From Flaccisagitta enflata (Eukaryota > Chaetognatha > Sagittoidea > Aphragmophora): a stretch of DNA of 64,000 nt. Both the position numbers and the translations under genes were made by a program. Of this stretch, positions 60,081 to 64,000 are shown piece by piece. How positions within the stretch are numbered: the first letter of the stretch is position 1; every line of letters starts with the position of its first letter. The DNA lies in NCBI GenBank assembly GCA_965153355.1, contig OZ231128.1, positions 48,980,001 through 49,044,000 on the forward strand. Reading direction: 5' to 3'. The notes under the pieces were generated by a model. That model saw only the letters and a program-made list of their open reading frames with translations, was not told where the DNA came from and ran no database searches.

Positions 60081-60460
60081 TATCCGGTCGTTTCCATGGC
60101 ATTCTGCGCCTTGATTTAGAAATCACATAAGAACTTATGTAAACATTGCTCTCCCATGCATTTTTAAGAAAACTATGACTAGAAAAGACTGTCAAAAAAA
60201 AAAGAAACAAAAAGAGCGTAGAAAAAGCTTACCATAAGATCCATTAAATTTTTTTTAAATTTTTTTTTATATCTATTTCTATATTTGAAAATTAAAAAAC
60301 GCTAAATTAAAAAACGCTTAACCTAAACAATTGGCGTTGTTAAGTAGTAGGCGCGGTCGGAGGCGTGTTTCCTGGGCGTAGAAGGCACAACGAGCTCAGG
60401 CCGCAGCCATGTTTTATATTTACCTGCTGTTCACCTATGATCAGCGAACCTCGAGTGATC

Positions 60461-60533
60461 TCTCATTGGCTATTTAAAGTAGTGGGTGGAGCTTCTGCGA
60501 AACTCTCATTGGCTGTTACAAGGAGTGGGTGGA
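60461..60533. promoter_or_regulatory. Duplicated inverted-CCAAT / GGGTGG module
   Basis: TCTCATTGGCTATTTAAAG then TAGTGGGTGGA at 60461-60490, and TCTCATTGGCTGTTACAAGG then AGTGGGTGGA at 60504-60533, spaced 43 bp apart. ATTGG (inverted CCAAT) followed by a GGGTGG box is a common proximal-promoter arrangement; both boxes are conserved between the two copies while the spacer varies. Target gene unknown; an unsupported 95-codon frame (60365-60649) overlaps. Confidence 0.4.
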
Positions 60534-60736
60534 CCTGGCGCAAACAAATCCCTGATTTAAATGTCAGTTTTAAACAAACGAACGCGGAGTTAAGGAAATT
60601 CATAGTTCAAAACTTACCTCAAGTCTTAAGATATTTTGATAATTCATGAATGCAAAGCATGGCCGAAGACTGAAAAAATATCAGATTTCCTATCGTCCTC
60701 GTCTGCGAAAGGGTGACACTCTGCCTACTTTGACTT

Positions 60737-60790
60737 TAGGGGCAACGGGTACCGCTGACCATCTAACGCTTTTGCGACTATTTTTCTTTT
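60737..60790. mobile_element. Family B outer-end fragment
   Basis: GGGGCAACGGGTACCGCTGA, CCATCTAACGCTTTTGCGAC. Abuts a family C palindrome 40 bases on. Confidence 0.6.
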
Positions 60791-60830
60791 TCCTTCATTT
60801 TTTTATTGTTTTCTTTTACCTTCTTTCTTC

Positions 60831-61172
<342 letters not shown>

Positions 61173-61301
61173 CTAGAAGAAATGGAGCCCGACAACTTTG
61201 GTGTCCCAACAAAAGGTACTGCCATGGTAATAGTGGCAGTACCTTCCCCTACGCCCCTGAGAGAGAACAAATACTGCAAACCAACAAAAAGATTGATATC
61301 A

Positions 61302-61525
61302 AACAAGGCTGGACACACGGCTACCCTCACGAAAGAAGAAAAAAAAACATTGATAAACAAACTTTATTTACTTTATTTGAGGTCACTTGATCATTTGGGC
61401 AAGAGCAGTGACTGCGAAAACCCCAACAAAGTAAAGTGTGACAAGACGGACGGACGGACCGACGGACGGACCGACCGACGGACCGACAAAGCGGGGTGTA
61501 GAGTCACGTAGCACGCGACTAAAAT
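61302..61525 (+). mobile_element. Family A element, complete (copy A15)
   Basis: AACAAGGCTGGACACACGG, GAGGTCACTTGATCATTTGG, AGTAAAGTGTGAC, (GACGGACC)n, ACAAAGCGGGGTGTAGAG, then GTAGCACGCGACTAAAA. A short A-rich insertion replaces the TCGCGTGCGGGTGGG part. Confidence 0.72.
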
Positions 61526-61809
61526 GCGGAAGAGAGCCGATTATGGGATACAAGAAGAAGCTGTGTACGAAGTAAGCTTCGGATTGATTTTTTCTCATTT
61601 TATTTTGCTTCCAGGTGCCTCAGCTTAGGAGAAAGCCTCGTGATCATGGATTTCGATGCTTTTTAGCCATACCAGAAAGTTCAAAGCCCATGCCGCCGAA
61701 TGATATTTTTCCTAACGCTAAGCGCGTGAACATCTCATTTCCCACCAGCTTAATGGCCAGGGCGAAATTATATGCCAACACGGATACGCGCTACCAGTCT
61801 CCATCGTGA
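61524..61809 (+). CDS. Small two-exon ORF starting at the edge of a family A element, unrecognised
   Basis: Exon 1 61524-61571 (MRKRADYGIQEEAVYE), intron 61572-61614 of only 43 nt (GTAAGC...TTTTGCTTCCAG with a good pyrimidine tract), exon 2 61615-61809 (VPQLRRKPRDHGFRCFLAI, then PESSKPMPPNDIFP, to SPS and stop). Phase 0, total 80 residues, basic and Pro-rich. The first ATG overlaps the last bases of element A15, so the real exon 1 may begin elsewhere. The strong acceptor and ordinary composition argue for exon 2. No family recognised. Confidence 0.4.
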
Positions 61810-62460
61810 CTGTTGTGAAATTTGACTCGCGATATCTGAATGCATCATTTTAAGCTCTCCTAAACATCTTCGTTTCAATACAATTCGGATTACAAAATGA
61901 ATCCAAAATTCGGGTTGTCGTCAGTTGTTGTCATTTCAAAAACTCAAAACCCTCCATCATGTCTGAATGGGCTGGTTTCGGTTTGTATTCGTCCCTGTAT
62001 TTCCACGGTTACCTTTTAGAACTGCTTGATCGGCTGCTCTGTCGGTCCGTAAGTCATAAGTAGTTCTCTCCCCCCCCCATTTTAACACAGTTTTTCCCCT
62101 GAATAACTTTCGCTCCCCCGCGCGGGTGACCAGCAAGAAATTTCAGCCTGACGCGTTTTTAAGTTTTTTTTTCCTTGATTTTTTTGGCGTCCTGCAGTGG
62201 CAAGGCAGAGAACTGACGCCACACCTGGACTCTCCCTCCTCCTCTGTCTCTTCTTCCTCAGCCTCTTTCTAATTATTCCTCCTCCTCTTCTCCCTCCTCC
62301 TCCTCTTCTTCCTCCTTCTTGTCCTTTTGCTCTCTCTTCTTCCTCTTCACCTGGACTCGTCCCATCTGCGATCTGACGCCAAGACAACGGGACGAGAAAA
62401 AGGAAAAAATAAGGACAAAAACACCAATTTACCAGATTCCCTCACATGTAGGAGATCATC
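61810..62460. other. No gene supported
   Basis: A (CT/CTC)-rich tract at 62225-62345; a GATCGGCTGCTCTGTCGGTCCG string at 62028-62050, shortened here to its core TCTGTCGGTCCG, hints at a decayed A or C end. Confidence 0.4.
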
Positions 62461-62462
62461 TT

Positions 62463-62661
62463 TTCTCTCTCTCTCTCTCTCTCTATTCTGTGGCTTTTTC
62501 GCTTATTGCTCTTGGTCGTGCCGGGCCGCGGTCACTCTGGTCTCCACTCCCTTTTGTCTAAAAAAATCTTCTTATTGGATTTCTTTTACGATTTCTCATC
62601 TTCTTTCCTTTTAAGGCAAAAAAAAGGTCGTCCACATGTCTGTCTGTGTGTAGATGTGTCC

Positions 62662-62691
<30 letters not shown>
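62463..62691. repeat. Two short (CT)n tracts
   Basis: (CT)n at 62463-62484 and 62662-62691. Confidence 0.85.
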
Positions 62692-62695
<4 letters not shown>

Positions 62696-62746
62696 CTCTG
62701 ATTGGACATTGAAGTCCACTTGTCTATCTACCACCATCTTACTTAA

Positions 62747-63150
62747 TTGCTTAGTATGTGGTTTGATTATTCAGAAAACTATAGTAAAATCGGTAAAACT
62801 GTCAAGCAGGGCTTTGCGCATGTACGTAGACAATGCGAATCTTTTCCTGAATCCGTAGGGTTGAAATCAACTGTATTTGAAGAAACTCTTCGTTTTTGTT
62901 TGTGCATTTACAACAAGGAAAATAGAGGTTGAGGCTGACCTCATTGGCAAAGCTGAAATGTCCGATTTTCGGCCATGACGACCTCCCAGTAAATTTACGA
63001 TCAGCGGTATTGTATTCCATGCCTCCGAGCGATGGTCAAGTCAGTTTTACGATGACACCAGGAATGCATATCGCCGCACGTCCACCACCGCCTCCATCAC
63101 CACAGCCCCCACTACCACCACTACCAATGCCCGTCCACCACTGCTTATAA
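62747..63150 (+). other. Two overlapping open frames, coding status unclear
   Basis: 62747-62932 reads MLSMWFDYSENYSKIGKTVK then QGFAHVRRQCESFPESVG; 62929-63150, in another frame, reads RLTSLAKLKCPIFGHDDLPV and ends Pro-rich. Composition is protein-like, but neither has a convincing start or splice sites, and the minus strand is open too (62802-63020). It could be a frameshifted remnant or exons of a gene not resolved here. Confidence 0.2.
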
Positions 63151-63299
63151 CATTGAGAATCATTGCCCTCGGGAGAAAAAAAAGGGAATTATACAGACAT
63201 TGAAAAAAATCAGTTTGCACATAACGATTTGGTGTAGCAGCGCATGTTGCGGATAATACAGAAGGGACGGATGGATGAATGGATATGTCGGTGCTTTAC

Positions 63300-63567
63300 T
63301 TCTTGATTACCTTTCTTTTCTTTTTCTTTTCTTTTCTTTTGATTTCTTTTTCTTCTCTTTTCTTTTCTTTTCTTTTCTTACTTTGTAGTTTTTCTTTCCT
63401 TTTCATTCTTTGTTGGATGTGTCGGTGCTTTATTTTTTCGATTGAGCTTTCTTTTTTTCCTTTTTTCCTTTCTTTCTTTCTTTTTTCCTTTTTTTTTTCT
63501 TTCCTTCTTTATTCCTTTCTATCTTTACTTTACCCTCTTCTTCCTTTCTTTCTTTTCTTTACCCCCT

Positions 63568-63634
<67 letters not shown>

Positions 63635-63658
63635 CTCTTTTTTCTTTTTTCTTCCTTC

Positions 63659-63705
<47 letters not shown>

Positions 63706-63715
63706 TCATTCTTTT

Positions 63716-63763
<48 letters not shown>

Positions 63764-64000
63764 TTTTTCTTTTCTTCCTTCCTATCATTTTTTTTTTCTT
63801 TTTGTTCTCTCATTCTTTCTTTTCTCTTTTCTTTTTTTTTTCTTTCTTCTTCTTCTTTCTTCTTTCTTTCTTTCTTCTTTCTTTCTTTCTTTCTTTCTTC
63901 TTTCTTTCTTTCCTTCTTTTCTTCTCTTTCTTTCTTTCTTTCTTTCTTTCTTTTCTTCCTTCTTTCTTATCAATTTTTTTCTTTCTTTTGTTTTCTCATT
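63300..64000. repeat. (TTTC)n pyrimidine tract
   Basis: About 700 bp almost purely pyrimidine on the plus strand, made of TTTC, TTTTC and TTC units, running off the right edge of the window. Confidence 0.95.

Overview
This is eukaryotic nuclear DNA: spliced genes with GT-AG introns, TATA-type promoters, dense transposon remnants and a very high load of simple repeats ((GA)n, (AT)n, (AAC)n/(TTG)n, (CA)n, (TTTC)n). Two runs of ten N (21322-21331 and 28730-28739) divide it into three contigs. A recognisable ciliary gene (DRC11/IQCA1) shows that the organism builds motile cilia or flagella. Poly-Asn/poly-Gln coding tracts and long pyrimidine tracts at introns would suit an intron-rich amoebozoan such as a myxomycete. 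Helentron-like interspersed elements would also suit an invertebrate animal such as a mollusc. The sequence alone does not settle the host.

Layout. 1-2.6 kb: short membrane-protein reading frames, including a convincing two-exon gene for a small secreted or membrane protein (1914-2554, minus) with a TATA box. 2.6-18.9 kb: no convincing gene; microsatellites and nested copies of four short interspersed families, here called A, B, C and D. 18.9-21.3 kb: a 63-bp satellite running into the first gap. 21.3-28.7 kb: 5'-side exons of DRC11 (minus) and more A, C and D elements. 28.7-34.2 kb: B, C and A elements and microsatellites. 34.2-38.7 kb: a two-exon gene (minus) for a large disordered poly-Q/poly-N/RGG protein. 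39-49.9 kb: AT-rich DNA with MITEs and a 68-bp tandem repeat. 50.2-55.4 kb: eight consecutive 3' exons of DRC11 (minus), ending in a natural stop. 56.3-64 kb: elements, two large foldback MITEs, a small two-exon reading frame and a (TTTC)n tail.

DRC11 is the central result. Ten exons (A-J) can be read with matching phases at every junction, encoding 361 residues of the C-terminal AAA+ half. Exons A-C lie on contig 2 and C-J on contig 3, with exon C and its flanks present twice. The annotated order is therefore either misassembled or a recent partial duplication.

Families A, C and D share one plan: a fixed 5' end, a GACC/GACG (GTCY-type) microsatellite, and a terminal palindrome ending in CTAA. 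This is the layout described for non-autonomous Helentron elements (HINE/DINE-like). Family B is different: an inverted-repeat element whose core is a private 20-25-bp minisatellite that differs from copy to copy. In at least two places B sits inside the tandem-repeat core of a member of the first group. A Tourist-like MITE (TTA duplication) has inserted into a DRC11 splice donor and now supplies its +5 G.
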